This document shows positions 20,994 to 30,800 of a stretch of 64,000 nucleotides of DNA, in pieces (position 1 is the stretch's first letter; every line of letters starts with the position of its first letter). The position numbers were made by a program, and so were the translations under genes. Under the pieces are notes generated by a model. That model was not told the origin of the DNA, made no database searches, and saw only the letters and a program-made list of their open reading frames with translations. Origin of the DNA: Phytophthora colocasiae (lineage: Eukaryota; Oomycota; Peronosporomycetes; Peronosporales; Peronosporaceae). The DNA lies in assembly GCA_018806915.1 (NCBI GenBank), contig JAGKQI010000083.1, forward strand, positions 744,001-808,000. Reading direction: 5' to 3'.

Positions 20994-21435
20994 ATGTCGA
21001 CGATCACCAAGGAGCAGCACGACGAACTGTGCGTGGCGTACGCCTCTATGATCCTCTTTGACGGGGAGCACGAGATCACCCCGGAGGCCATCCAGCAAAT
21101 CCTGCACGCCTCTGGCAACGAGGTGGAGCCCTACTGGCCCACTCTCTTCTCGTCGCTGCTGTCGAAGGAGGGCAAGATTCTGGAGCTCATCTCCACGGGC
21201 GGAGCCGCTGCTGCTGGTGCCGCTGCCGCCCCTGGTGCCGCTGCTGGTGCCGCTGGCGCTGAGGACGAGAAGGTTGAGGAGAAGGCCAAGGAAGAGGAAG
21301 AGGAGGCTGTACGTAGAACTTTGAGGATGAATTTTGGGACGTTAATTGGTGAACTCACTGAATTGATGGTAATTTATTATGATACAGGACCTGGGCGGCG
21401 GCATGGACATGTTCGGCGGAGATGAGGACTACTAA
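20994..21435 (+). CDS. RPLP1: 60S acidic ribosomal protein P1
   Basis: Component of the ribosomal stalk that recruits and activates translation GTPases; P1 and P2 dimers bind P0 on the large subunit. Exon 1 is 20994-21308 and exon 2 is 21388-21435 (79-nt intron, GTACGT donor), giving 120 residues. The N-terminal dimerisation domain is clear (ELCVAYASMILFDGEHEI, AIQQILHASGNEVEPYWP). An Ala/Gly/Pro-rich hinge follows, then an acidic Glu/Lys stretch. The second exon supplies the conserved stalk tip, DLGGGMDMFGGDEDY, a slight variant of the usual DDMGFGLFD type. Reading on without splicing would lose this tail and give a wrong C-terminus. P1 rather than P2 is inferred from the N-terminal pattern. 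Confidence 0.95.
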
Positions 21436-22341
21436 GCTGTGCTTTAGGAAGCGCTGCAACTAGACACTGCCAGCCGTTGTGACCGTCTGATCCCGCTTTA
21501 AATCCGTAATGGACTCGCGCGTCTATTCTTCCGGTGAATTCAAAGGCTTCGAGCAAGCGTCTTCGCATTTTGCTTCTGCATCGTGTCGTGTCGTCTCAGC
21601 TACAGCTCTTTCGCAGATCTCGTTATTCGTCTTCAGGGGGCTAGAGACAGCATACAGGTGACAGGTTTCCAGCAGATATGAAGTGCGGAATCAGGTTATC
21701 TGGGCCCACATCTCAGTCGAAGGAGCTACCGAGGCCTTTTTTCAAGTTACCAAGTACCCGTTCTTGGCAATCTGCTCTGACGGAGGAAGCCATGTTGCGG
21801 TTTGTTGCGGTTTTTTCTACAGGTCCTTGGCTGCTTCTCCAATTGAAAAACTTGGATGCTTAAGGGTACTCTCGTCCTGTACTGTTACCCTTGTGAGCCA
21901 CATTGTTTTACCCTTTCGCTGTATTACCCTGCAGTGGTGCTGCTCGCGTGTTTCAGTGACCTCGTTGCATACTTGCAGTGGCTACGGCGCGTGAATGAAC
22001 CCCATTCCAAGCTGTCATTGCACCCTTCCGATGCTGACAGATGAAGGCTGCACTTCTTCTTCAAAATGTTTCAATACATGTAGAGGTAGATGGCCTAGCG
22101 ATCCTCAAGGTCAGTGCCATGTCTTCAACTGTGGTCTACTAAGTACGAATATCATTTTTCAAAACATCTTCCGTTTAAATTCAACTTTTTGTCACCGAAT
22201 TTAACGGGGAATGCGTTGTTGCGTCTGTGGCCACACTCCCCCCCCCCCCTTTCTCTTCGAGCTTTCTGGGCCTCTCTTTCGCCACAACAGCCATCGCCGT
22301 CGCCACAGGAAGCCCAAGAGCCTCTTCCCCAAGATCCAACG
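21436..22341. other. Intergenic, no gene seen; poly-C tract
   Basis: About 900 bp without a supported gene. Several short open frames are present but have random composition. A homopolymer run of about 11 C lies near 22246-22256, in the leader or promoter of the next gene. Confidence 0.55.
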
Positions 22342-22645
22342 ATGTCTGAAGCCGTTGCCAAGAAGTCCGTCAGATGGCACAAGCTGCCGTACACCAAGTT
22401 CCTGGTGCACGAGGCCAAGCGCGCCTACTTCCAGCCTTTCCTCATCGCCGGAGCGTACGTTTACGGAGATACTAGCGACGTTATTTTATTATCCGTCTTT
22501 TAACATTCCCTCCCCCTTGTTATGATACAGTGCTGCTTGGGTGATCTGCGGCATCCTCCCCACGCGTGGTGCCACTCAGGAGGACAAGGAGAAGTCCAAC
22601 TTCTGGAAGCGCGTTAACGGCAAGTTCGACTACAGCCACCACTAG
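22342..22645 (+). CDS. Small mitochondrial inner-membrane protein, probably ATP synthase subunit j-like
   Basis: Exons 22342-22454 and 22531-22645 with a 76-nt intron (GTACGT donor, ATACAG acceptor) give 75 residues. The N-terminus is basic (SEAVAKKSVRWHKLPYTKF), the middle has one membrane helix formed across the splice junction (FQPFLIAGA+AWVICGILP), and the tail is charged (ATQEDKEKSNFWKRV). Single-helix topology, size and the FLIAGAA pattern resemble subunit j of the mitochondrial F1Fo ATP synthase (fungal Atp18; compare its PFFVAGAA), a peripheral-stalk/membrane-sector subunit. The plant 6-kDa ATP-synthase subunit is another candidate. The match is short, so the family is a considered guess; the gene itself is well supported by the splice. 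Confidence 0.6.
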
Positions 22646-23325
22646 GCGTTTGCTGAACAGACTGGTGGCTGCGCGCGTAGTTGAATGAAATGATTTAGAG
22701 CAGATTCCCTATGGGTGGATGCAGCAGAGTGGGAACGGTTGAGTGGCGGTTGTTGTATGGATTAGTGTGGTCACACTGTCCTGCCATGATGGTCAATTGT
22801 CCGTTTTTCCAACTCTGAGACGTTGTCCATGTTGGTTGAAGCTTGCTACGCGACGAGTTGATTCAAGCCACAAGAAATACACCTAATGCGTGCTTTTCTT
22901 GCTTAGCTTGGCTTTCTCCTTCGTGTTATTTCTTGTTGAATCCTGCATTCGGCAAGATCTATTGCTTTGAAATCGAGTGACAACTAAATCTCAAGTTGAA
23001 TCAATGATTGTTCTACAGGACTTCAAGACCCAAAGCCCACGTTGTGATCGCTAGGAAGCTTGTACTGTATCAAATCTACCAACACGAAGAAATTCTGCAT
23101 AGCACTTGTGATCAAGTAAACTGTCCAAAGGTATTTGGCTACGGTGACATTATTGACATGCGAACAAAGCGGCCATGCCTGCCGATAGTACGTTGTTTCA
23201 TTTCAGATACTCCGGAGTATTCATTTCGTGCAGTAAGAACATGTTCCATGTGAGTTCATTGATTCGAAAGATAAGCAAAAACTACGACATCTCAGAGCCA
23301 AGTTGGTTCCACCAACTACTCTGCT
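22646..23325. other. Intergenic between convergent genes, no gene seen
   Basis: 680 bp between the 3' ends of the subunit j-like gene and the reductase gene. A few short frames of ordinary composition only; presumably 3' untranslated regions and spacer. Confidence 0.55.
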
Positions 23326-24219
23326 TTACAACTTCGAGTCAGCCGTGACACGTGACTTCTTCTCCATCTTCTTGGACCAACTCTCCAGGGTTTCACGGGG
23401 CATGATAGGTTTCTTGTAAAGGTAGTGTCCACCATCCACAATCAAAACGTCACCCGACACAAAGTTGCCCACGGGCGACACCAAGTAGAGCACTGCTGCA
23501 GCAATGTCCGTCTTAGCGCCAACACGACCGACTGGGATCTGGCTTGCCACGGCCTTCTTCCTCTCTTCTGGGTCCACGTCACCTCCCAGCTTAGCCGTGC
23601 CCGTCGTGTCAGCAATAGGTCCTGGCGCCACACCAGTCACGCGGATGCCAAATTGTCCCCACTCCAGTGCGAGTGAGCGTGTGATACTATCCACCGCAGC
23701 TTTAGCAGCGGAAGCATGCACCTGGTACCAAGTAGCTGGCAGTTGCAGCGTGGCCGTGATGTTGATAATACGTCCGTCACCACTTCTCTTCAAAGGCTCG
23801 AATGCTGCACGACTCATGTTAAATGTGCCAATGGCATCGATCTCCATCACCGTGCGGAACGCGTTTGTCGACAGCTTTTCCGCCAAAGCGAGGAAGTTAC
23901 CAGCCGCAGAGTTCACCAACACGTCAAGCTTGCCAAAGCGCGCCACCACTTGCGCCACAGCATCATCAGCGCTCTCGGAGGAGCGCACATCGCCTTGCAC
24001 AAACATGCACGATCCTTCAGGAACGCCACGTTCGCGCATCAGGCTCATGGTGCTTTGGAGAGCAGATTCACGTCGGCCGAAGACTGCGACCTTGGCGCCA
24101 TACTCGGCGAGCTTGATGGCGATCTCCTGGCCGATACCGGAACCGCCACCGGTCACGAGAGCAACACGACCGGTGCAGACGTCACGACGGAAGACACGCT
24201 GGATGCTGGTGGAGTCCAT
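23326..24219 (-). CDS. DECR2: Peroxisomal 2,4-dienoyl-CoA reductase (SDR family)
   Basis: NADPH-dependent auxiliary enzyme of beta-oxidation that reduces 2,4-dienoyl-CoA from unsaturated fatty acids to 3-enoyl-CoA. 297 residues from the first ATG at 24219. A Rossmann fold with TGGGSGIG starts near residue 25, GDVR and VLVNSAAGNF follow, and the region VHASAAKAAVDSITRSLALEWG, in two overlapping pieces, fits the peroxisomal reductase type. In that type the usual SDR Tyr-x3-Lys is replaced, with only the Lys kept. PGPI and LGGD also match that subgroup. The last three residues are SKL, a canonical type 1 peroxisomal targeting signal, so the location is directly supported. Single exon. Divergent from the next gene, with an inverted repeat in the shared promoter. 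Confidence 0.9.
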   Translation of the reverse strand: MDSTSIQRVFRRDVCTGRVALVTGGGSGIGQEIAIKLAEYGAKVAVFGRRESALQSTMSLMRERGVPEGSCMFVQGDVRSSESADDAVAQVVARFGKLDVLVNSAAGNFLALAEKLSTNAFRTVMEIDAIGTFNMSRAAFEPLKRSGDGRIINITATLQLPATWYQVHASAAKAAVDSITRSLALEWGQFGIRVTGVAPGPIADTTGTAKLGGDVDPEERKKAVASQIPVGRVGAKTDIAAAVLYLVSPVGNFVSGDVLIVDGGHYLYKKPIMPRETLESWSKKMEKKSRVTADSKL

Positions 24220-24563
24220 GGCACAGGTATCCTTTGCGGGGTGTCTTGTCAAATGGCCAGAGCGGCTTCAACGTGTTTCGTTGACAGGTACCGGTATGAT
24301 TACCGGTAAAGTTTCCGGCAAGCTAGCCTGAACCGGTTTCAGCTGATGTCAACGGTATCAGTTGAAACCGGTTCAGGTATCCGGTATCCGTGCGCGCAGC
24401 CGCTCCTTTGCTGCAGCGACGACCGTCACCGCCGGAGTGTCTGGACGCCGGTGCGTGTACAAGGCCAGCGGCCTGGAAACTTTGCGCGAGTAATACACTG
24501 AGCCGATCTCACTGTTGCTTTCCTCTTCGTGATTGTTACAGTTAATACAGCCAAGTTGCCAGG
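24220..24563. promoter_or_regulatory. Divergent promoter region with palindromic sequences
   Basis: 344 bp between two diverging start codons. It holds several ACCGGT/CCGG-containing palindromes (24287-24318) and the long inverted repeat listed separately. No coding signal. Confidence 0.45.
24327..24377. repeat. Inverted repeat, 21-bp arms with 9-bp loop
   Basis: Arms 24327-24347 and 24357-24377 are reverse complements with one mismatch, separated by nine bases. Each arm contains GAACCGGTTTC, itself largely palindromic. It could form a strong hairpin or serve as paired binding sites for a dimeric regulator in the divergent promoter. A small mobile-element end is an alternative, but no target-site duplication is obvious. 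Confidence 0.7.
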
Positions 24564-25543
24564 ATGAGCGTCGTCGCCGCCAAGCAGCCGCAAAAGACCT
24601 ACACGCTGGTGGACAAGAAGCCTTTTTTCAAGCACTTCTACCCTAAGGATGTAGCCATTCTGGCTGTGCGTTCAGTGGCCATGCAGGGACTGATGGTCTT
24701 CAATGCGTACGTGGCGTCACTGGACCTGGAGCTGTCGGACGAGGAGGAATCCAGCGAGGATGAGTTCGAGGACGTGGATGCCGCTGCCGAGAAGGAGGAA
24801 TTCGTGGCCCCCTCAATGGAGGAATTCACTATCACCAGTGCCAAGTCCTTCGGCAAGTCGCTCAGCATCACCACGTACGTGCGCTCGCTCGAGGAGGTGG
24901 CGCTGCGCTTTTGCCGCCCTCAGATCGTCAGCAAGCTCATCAAAGGTGCGTCTTCTGCAGACATTGAAGCTATTTTTCGTAGTTTAACTTATGCCTTGTT
25001 GCTCGCTGCTGTCATACTGAATTATTGATGCTTTACAGACATCAGCAAGTCTGCTATGCGCAAGTATGCGCGTACGTCCAGCAGAATGACCGCCGCTGCA
25101 TTGATGATCAAGACAGGAATGCGCGCCAACATGCTGAGCCACCTGGCTATCTTCCTGGTTGAGGAGGTAAGTTGTTACTGCTGTAATGGCATTTGTTGTC
25201 TGCAATTATCTGTGTTCATTTACACGCGATGGTCTTTTCGTTCCTGCAGACCCAGCAACTCGTGGTCATTCTGTACCGACGATTCGTGTCAAGGAAAGGT
25301 GGCAAGAAGTCCAACAAGAAGCTGCGGTCGATTGAGGAGGGTATCCAGGGCAGCGGTAGCGACACCGAGGACGAAGACACTCTGTCGACATTTGCGTCCT
25401 CCACAGGTCGCAACGCGACTCGCTCTGCTTTGGCAGTGATTACGGGCGGTGTCGGTGCGGCTATGGGCACAGTAGTGCGACCAGGTATCGGTACGATGAT
25501 CGGCGGCACTCTAGGCGACACCATCGCGTACGTGTTGTTTTAG
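24564..25543 (+). CDS. Unrecognised 267-residue protein with glycine-zipper C-terminus
   Basis: Three exons, 24564-24945, 25039-25166 and 25250-25543, with introns of 93 and 83 nt (GTGCGT and GTAAGT donors), all in frame. The N-terminal half has a conserved-looking globular segment (KPFFKHFYPKDVAILAVRS). An acidic run follows (ELSDEEESSEDEFEDVD), then a helical, Arg/Lys-rich region (SAMRKYARTSSRMTAAALM and LSHLAIFLVEE). The last 34 residues are glycine-rich and hydrophobic (GGVGAAMGTVVRPGIGTMIG then GTLGDTIAYVLF), with repeated GxxxG spacing suited to membrane insertion or helix packing. No named family recognised. Membrane association is inferred. Confidence 0.8.
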
Positions 25544-26101
25544 AGCGACGCGAGGCTGAATGACGACACTTTCGAGGCCCGATGGAGACCCAGTGAATAA
25601 GTGCAACATCAATGCTATACACCGACTCAATCATACCGGGCGAAGTATTGTCAGCGGACTCAATTGTTGTCGCGGATACTTGTGGCATCAACAGGAGCCA
25701 CTTTGCGGCAGAGCTTCAGTGTACCTCGACGATGTATCGAAACATCCTCGTGTCGGTTGCTTTAGACTCTAAAAAATCGTATTAACGGTTCTTTTTCTTT
25801 AATTCCATTATTCTCTTCAATAGTGCAGTTTGCCCCGAATGTCACTATAAGTAAGTCACTGAACAGAATATATTCCATACAGAAGGATTTACCCTTCCGC
25901 ACGAGCGGAAAAGAGGCTCAAGCTCACTCTCAACGAGAACTGAAGAGTGCGCAGTCGCTCGAGCGTGCGCCCGCCTTCCTCCCGCTCCTTTGAGGCCTCT
26001 CAGCCCCCGCGCGTCCCCTTCAGTAGACGTACCCCCTCTCCAGCCTCCTCTCTATCTGTTTGCGAGTCTATTTGACCCACTACAGCACACATACGAAGCT
26101 C
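25544..26101. other. Intergenic, promoter of next gene
   Basis: About 560 bp with no supported gene. The right half (25910-26060) is pyrimidine- and GC-rich and probably the promoter/leader of the tail-anchored gene. Confidence 0.5.
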
Positions 26102-27385
26102 ATGACTACGGCGTCTACCATGTACATGGAGACGGTCTCTTTGAACGATGACGCTCCCGCTGCTTCAGAGAATTCCTCTGCGTCGACGGTACTGGACGTG
26201 GACACACTCGAGTCGCAATTCGTGCAGCCGGCGGTGGTGAAAATATCGAAAGACGGCGCAGAGTCGCCCGAGGTTGCTGTGCCAGTTTCGGACAGCGACA
26301 GCGACGATGAGCAGAATAAAGACGTGAACATGGCTAATGGGTCCATTAATGGTCATAGCGACGCTGTCGTGGTGGATGTGAATGTCCACAAGGACAGCAA
26401 TGGGTTCCCGAATGGCACCAAGCAGCAGCACGTACTACCTCCGCTGCGCGTCATGACGCAGAAGCTACCGATCGAGGAGAAGGACTACGTGGACACGACG
26501 CTATTCTCACCGGAAGTCTCGAGACATGCCATGGAAGTGGCTCATCGCCGTGCCAAAACTATCGCAAATGAGGTGAAAGAGATGATGGAGCTGGATCAGG
26601 AAATTGGAGGCGCTGCCAAGACGAAAATGTCCCCTGCTGAAGCTGTGGGGATTATTGGGGGTGCCTTTGCTAGTTCGCTGCAAAGAGCAAAGAATTTGGT
26701 GAAACCAGGAACCAAGGAATATGATCTTCTGTCCGGGACATCCCCGTCGGCAGGAATGTCGAAATTGGACGATCTCGACACGGACGGAGACGGTCTGCAG
26801 CTTTCGCCGGATGCCATGCAGAGTGATGGTAAACACTTTCGCACACCGAAGCTGAGACCAGCATTGAAACGCATCTCGGCGTACTCAGCTGCTGTACTGG
26901 AACCTGAGAAGAAGACTTCGAGTCAACGTCAACAGAAGAAGAAGGGCATTCAGTGGCATGAAGACGTACTGGATGCAGACGAAGAGTTTTACGATGATGA
27001 CAATAACGAGCAGGAAACGCACTCTCTCATGGACGCAGATGGAGATGGCAGTGGTAACGGCAGTCCTCGACCGCAGATCCTGAACTACAGCAGTAAGAAC
27101 GACGGGCAGATCACGCCTCGCAGTAGGAAGAAACGCAAAAAACTCGTCAGATCCATGATGCGACGTCTTACCCCACGCGAGAAGGAGGAGCTGTACAGAC
27201 AACGGCCAGACCTGATGATTGTGCCCAACTGGGCTCAGAAGTACCGCGAGGAACTCGCAGGTGACGACTCGACGCGCTGGAATGCCTGGCTGCTTGGACT
27301 GATCTCGGTTCTGGCGGTGCTTCTTTTCGTGTTTATCCTCCTCATTGTGCGGCAGCGGGCTGCTGCAGCGACGAAGCGATTCTGA
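26102..27385 (+). CDS. Unrecognised tail-anchored membrane protein, 427 residues
   Basis: Single exon; the first ATG (26102) is taken as start, with two further Met codons close behind. Most of the protein is acidic and Ser-rich with little predicted order, apart from short helices (SRHAMEVAHRRAKTIANEVK and EAVGIIGGAFASSLQRAKNL). A basic segment (QRQQKKKGIQWHEDVL) precedes another acidic run, then KKRKKLVRSMMRRLTPREKE. Near the end, PDLMIVPNWAQKYREEL leads into one hydrophobic helix (WLLGLISVLAVLLFVFILLI, about residues 393-414) and a short basic tail. There is no signal peptide, so the topology fits a tail-anchored protein with a long cytosolic domain in the ER or outer mitochondrial membrane. 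Function unknown. Confidence 0.75.
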   Translation: MTTASTMYMETVSLNDDAPAASENSSASTVLDVDTLESQFVQPAVVKISKDGAESPEVAVPVSDSDSDDEQNKDVNMANGSINGHSDAVVVDVNVHKDSNGFPNGTKQQHVLPPLRVMTQKLPIEEKDYVDTTLFSPEVSRHAMEVAHRRAKTIANEVKEMMELDQEIGGAAKTKMSPAEAVGIIGGAFASSLQRAKNLVKPGTKEYDLLSGTSPSAGMSKLDDLDTDGDGLQLSPDAMQSDGKHFRTPKLRPALKRISAYSAAVLEPEKKTSSQRQQKKKGIQWHEDVLDADEEFYDDDNNEQETHSLMDADGDGSGNGSPRPQILNYSSKNDGQITPRSRKKRKKLVRSMMRRLTPREKEELYRQRPDLMIVPNWAQKYREELAGDDSTRWNAWLLGLISVLAVLLFVFILLIVRQRAAAATKRF

Positions 27386-27808
27386 TACAGTAGGTGAACC
27401 CTGTTAGAGACGAGCGGCCACGTGGGAAATGGCCTGCTCTCGATTTTTTTTGCTGCCTGTTGAGCCTTATAGCCTGACGCGCAGAGAGCTGAAGAACTGC
27501 GCATCAGGACAACTACGAACTCTCTTTCCATAATATTTACTGGGACGTCAGCGCGTTTTACATTGTCATCGTTACTACAACTTGCAGGTGTACATGACGT
27601 GCACAGTAGCAACCTGCAAATGGCTACAGCCGGAGCCGCCGGGTACACGCCCGGTATGCGGGGCTGATGCAGAGCTCGCCCTGAGCGCTTTCGGCGTTGA
27701 CCGCTAAAAATAAAAAATACATTTGACTTTTCAACAATAACACTCGTATCTTACTGGTGGAAACAAACGCCGTGTTTGTAACGGTTCCCAATTGCAGTCA
27801 AGTGCGCA
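27386..27808. other. Intergenic, no gene seen
   Basis: 423 bp between the tail-anchored gene and the NRPS. No supported gene; the right end is the presumed NRPS promoter. Confidence 0.5.
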
Positions 27809-30800
27809 ATGGCTGTCAATGTGCATGGCAACAGCTCAATGAATAATGAGAATGCGGCAATGGAATTAGTGGCATTGATACGCGCTCTAGACGCAGGGCA
27901 ATTGGACGTGACAGTTCATTGGCTACAGCTTCTTCTGCTTTCTAGGACGGAAGGAAATGACGTGAAGAGCTCGAGAGTTCGACGGCTCAAGACACTGCAG
28001 AACGCGGTGGCACAAATGCTAAGTGACTACGAGGAATGTAATGAAGAGAAAGGATCGACGCTACGTCCTGGATTGGCGGAGAGGTCTCAAGATGCGAGCT
28101 GCGAGCTGTCGTATGCCCAGCTGCAGATGTTCGCAGTGCAGAAGTTGCAGCCGTCCAGCACGACATACAACGTCGTTCGAGCGTTGCTCTTCACTGATTT
28201 AAAGCTGGATTTAACTGCATTGAGAGGCACCTGTGCTGCATTGATGATCAAGCACGAAGCGCTTCGGACATGTTTTGATATTGACACGAATGCAGGAGGA
28301 CAACCGAGACAATATGTACATCCGCTTTCACATTTCCAAGGAGAATTGGATATTGTCCGAGTCGTTCAGATGAAGAAGTGGACGTCTACATGCAATTCAC
28401 ATGACGCTGAAATGGCTACATTTGTGGCAAAGACCATCGATGAACCGTTCGACTTGGCCTTTCAAGCTCCCATTCGAGTGTATGTGTTTACCAGCTCGGA
28501 AGAGGAATCTACCACACCGTGGATTGTGACTGTTGTACTTCATCACATTGTGACAGACGCAGCCTCCAGTTGTCTCTTTTGGAAAGACTTTCATGAACTT
28601 TACGCACATTTTCTATACAAACCCGTTACAGCACGAGATTCTCTACAGCAACTGGAGACTGAGGCTTTAAATGATGCTCACTTAACGTACCGAGACTTTG
28701 CAGTGTGGCAGCGGTCGCAGATGCGTTCCGGTGTGGCAGCACCTTTGCTCCAATATTGGGTGGGGCAACTTACAGAGGGTGGAGCTCCCTCACTACTTGA
28801 ACTCCCGTTTGACCGAGCGCCTCTGAATGACGATCAAAAATCTACTGTACTGGAATCAATCCCAACTAAAGGTGACGTTGTAGTCTTCAGATCTTCCCAT
28901 GCTTTACAGAAGAAGTTCTCGGAACTTTGTCATGCTCAAGGCGCGAGCATGTTCATGGGTCTTCTCGCTGTGTTTTATCTGCTCATTGAGCGGTTGTCAG
29001 GCCAACAAGATTTCGTAATTGGAGCTCCTTCTTCGGGACGTGAGAGAACAGAGCTGCAGGATGTTATGGGCTACTTCGTCAACACGCTTCCGCTACGTCT
29101 GGGGTTAAAATGCACTGCAAACGAGGATTTTAAAAGCTTTCTGATAGCTGTACGTGAAGTGGTTTTAGATGCGTACAACCACTCAGAGATCCCGTTTCAC
29201 AAGGTCCTGGAACATTTACGTGCTTCAGCCCACAGCAGTCGACATGTCGATGGAGAAATCGAGCAACGATGGCAGCACCCACTTTTCCAGATCATGTTTT
29301 CATGGGAACAAAGTAGCGATGACTCAAGCTCCAACAAGTATAAAGAGTTGGTGCTACCTTGTCATACGGCAAAGTTCGACCTCATGCTATCGATGAGATA
29401 TCGTCAATTCAATGATTCTCTAACTGGTCGAGTATTGGAGGGAGCTATGGAATATCGTACTGCTCGATTTGAACGAAGTACTATTGAAAGATTCACGAAA
29501 TACTATTTCGAATTACTAGAGCAAGTGGCCAACAAACCAACTGCTCCTGTTCGTTCTCCATCCATTTCGATGATTCCCGAGGCCGAACGAAGACAACTCG
29601 TCTCCAAGTGGGGAATCCCCCAGTCTTTAACTACCGAAAGACAATCTCCAGCATTTCTACACGAATGTTTGGCTACTCAAGTTCGACAAACTCCGACTAG
29701 TCCAGCACTTCATTTTGAAGATATACAGTGGACATATCAAGAGCTGTGGGATAACAGCAGTCGTGTCATTAAAGCACTGTGTATGCTCGATCTCCCTGGT
29801 AACGCTGCAGAGCTTCATATTGGTCTACTAATGGATCGAGGACTGGAGAATGTTGCAGCGATAGTAGGCATATTGCGGATGAAAGCGGTTTTCGTACCTC
29901 TTGACCCGGAATTCCCACGTGAACGTTTACGCTACATGGCTAGAGACAGCGCCCTTCACGTGATCATCACTCAACGGAAGCACGAAGCTATTGCTGCGTA
30001 TGTATCATCGTCTTCACGAGATTCTGGAGACGACAATGAACTTTTACCTCGTGTATTGCGCTATGAAGATGTCGATCTCTTAACGACCGACAGAAATGGC
30101 TTTGCAAAAGATCACGAACGCTTAAACAGGGTCACCAGATTACAGAAGCGAGACCCACGAGATGCTGGAAGCGCAACCGCATATATTCTATACACCTCCG
30201 GGGTACGTTTTGTGTATGTGTGTTTTACTACATGAAAAGTAGCAAACTAAATGGTGTGTACGTCTGTAGTCAACAGGTAATCCAAAGGGGGTCGTTGTTC
30301 CACACGCTGCATTGATGACGACTTTGTGGTGGACTGTGCGTACGTACAAGGTGACATCGTCTGATGTATTCCTCCAAAGTACATCGACAACACTGGATGG
30401 TTCATTATCCCAGCTCTTCTCGCCTTTGTTGGTTGGTGGAAGTGCTCGCATTACGCGTTCTAAAGGTTTACACGAACTTCACTACATGCGAAACGTATTA
30501 CTCGGAGCCCCACACATCACGTTTTGCGTGTTCGTTCCTTCGTATTTCGCGCTGATTGTGGATTATTTGGGCGACCGAGGAGATTCTTTTCCTGCTTCTG
30601 TTAAAAACGTTATACTCGCGGGTGAAGCTTTTCCAATTGAACTGGCGAAACAATTCTACAACAAACACAAGAACACCAAAACGTGTCTTGTGAATGAATA
30701 CGGACCGACTGAGGCTTCGATCACTTCCACAGCCTTTCGGATACCTCGAGAATTGGCATTCCAGACGGATTCCTTTAATCTACAGAGCATTCCTATTGGG

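Noticed and set aside
22114..22525. Proline-rich plus-strand frames ahead of and over the subunit j-like gene
   Set aside because: They arise from the poly-C tract and lie in another frame from the spliced gene.
23504..24331. 275-codon plus-strand frame over the dienoyl-CoA reductase
   Set aside because: Antisense shadow of a clear SDR gene.
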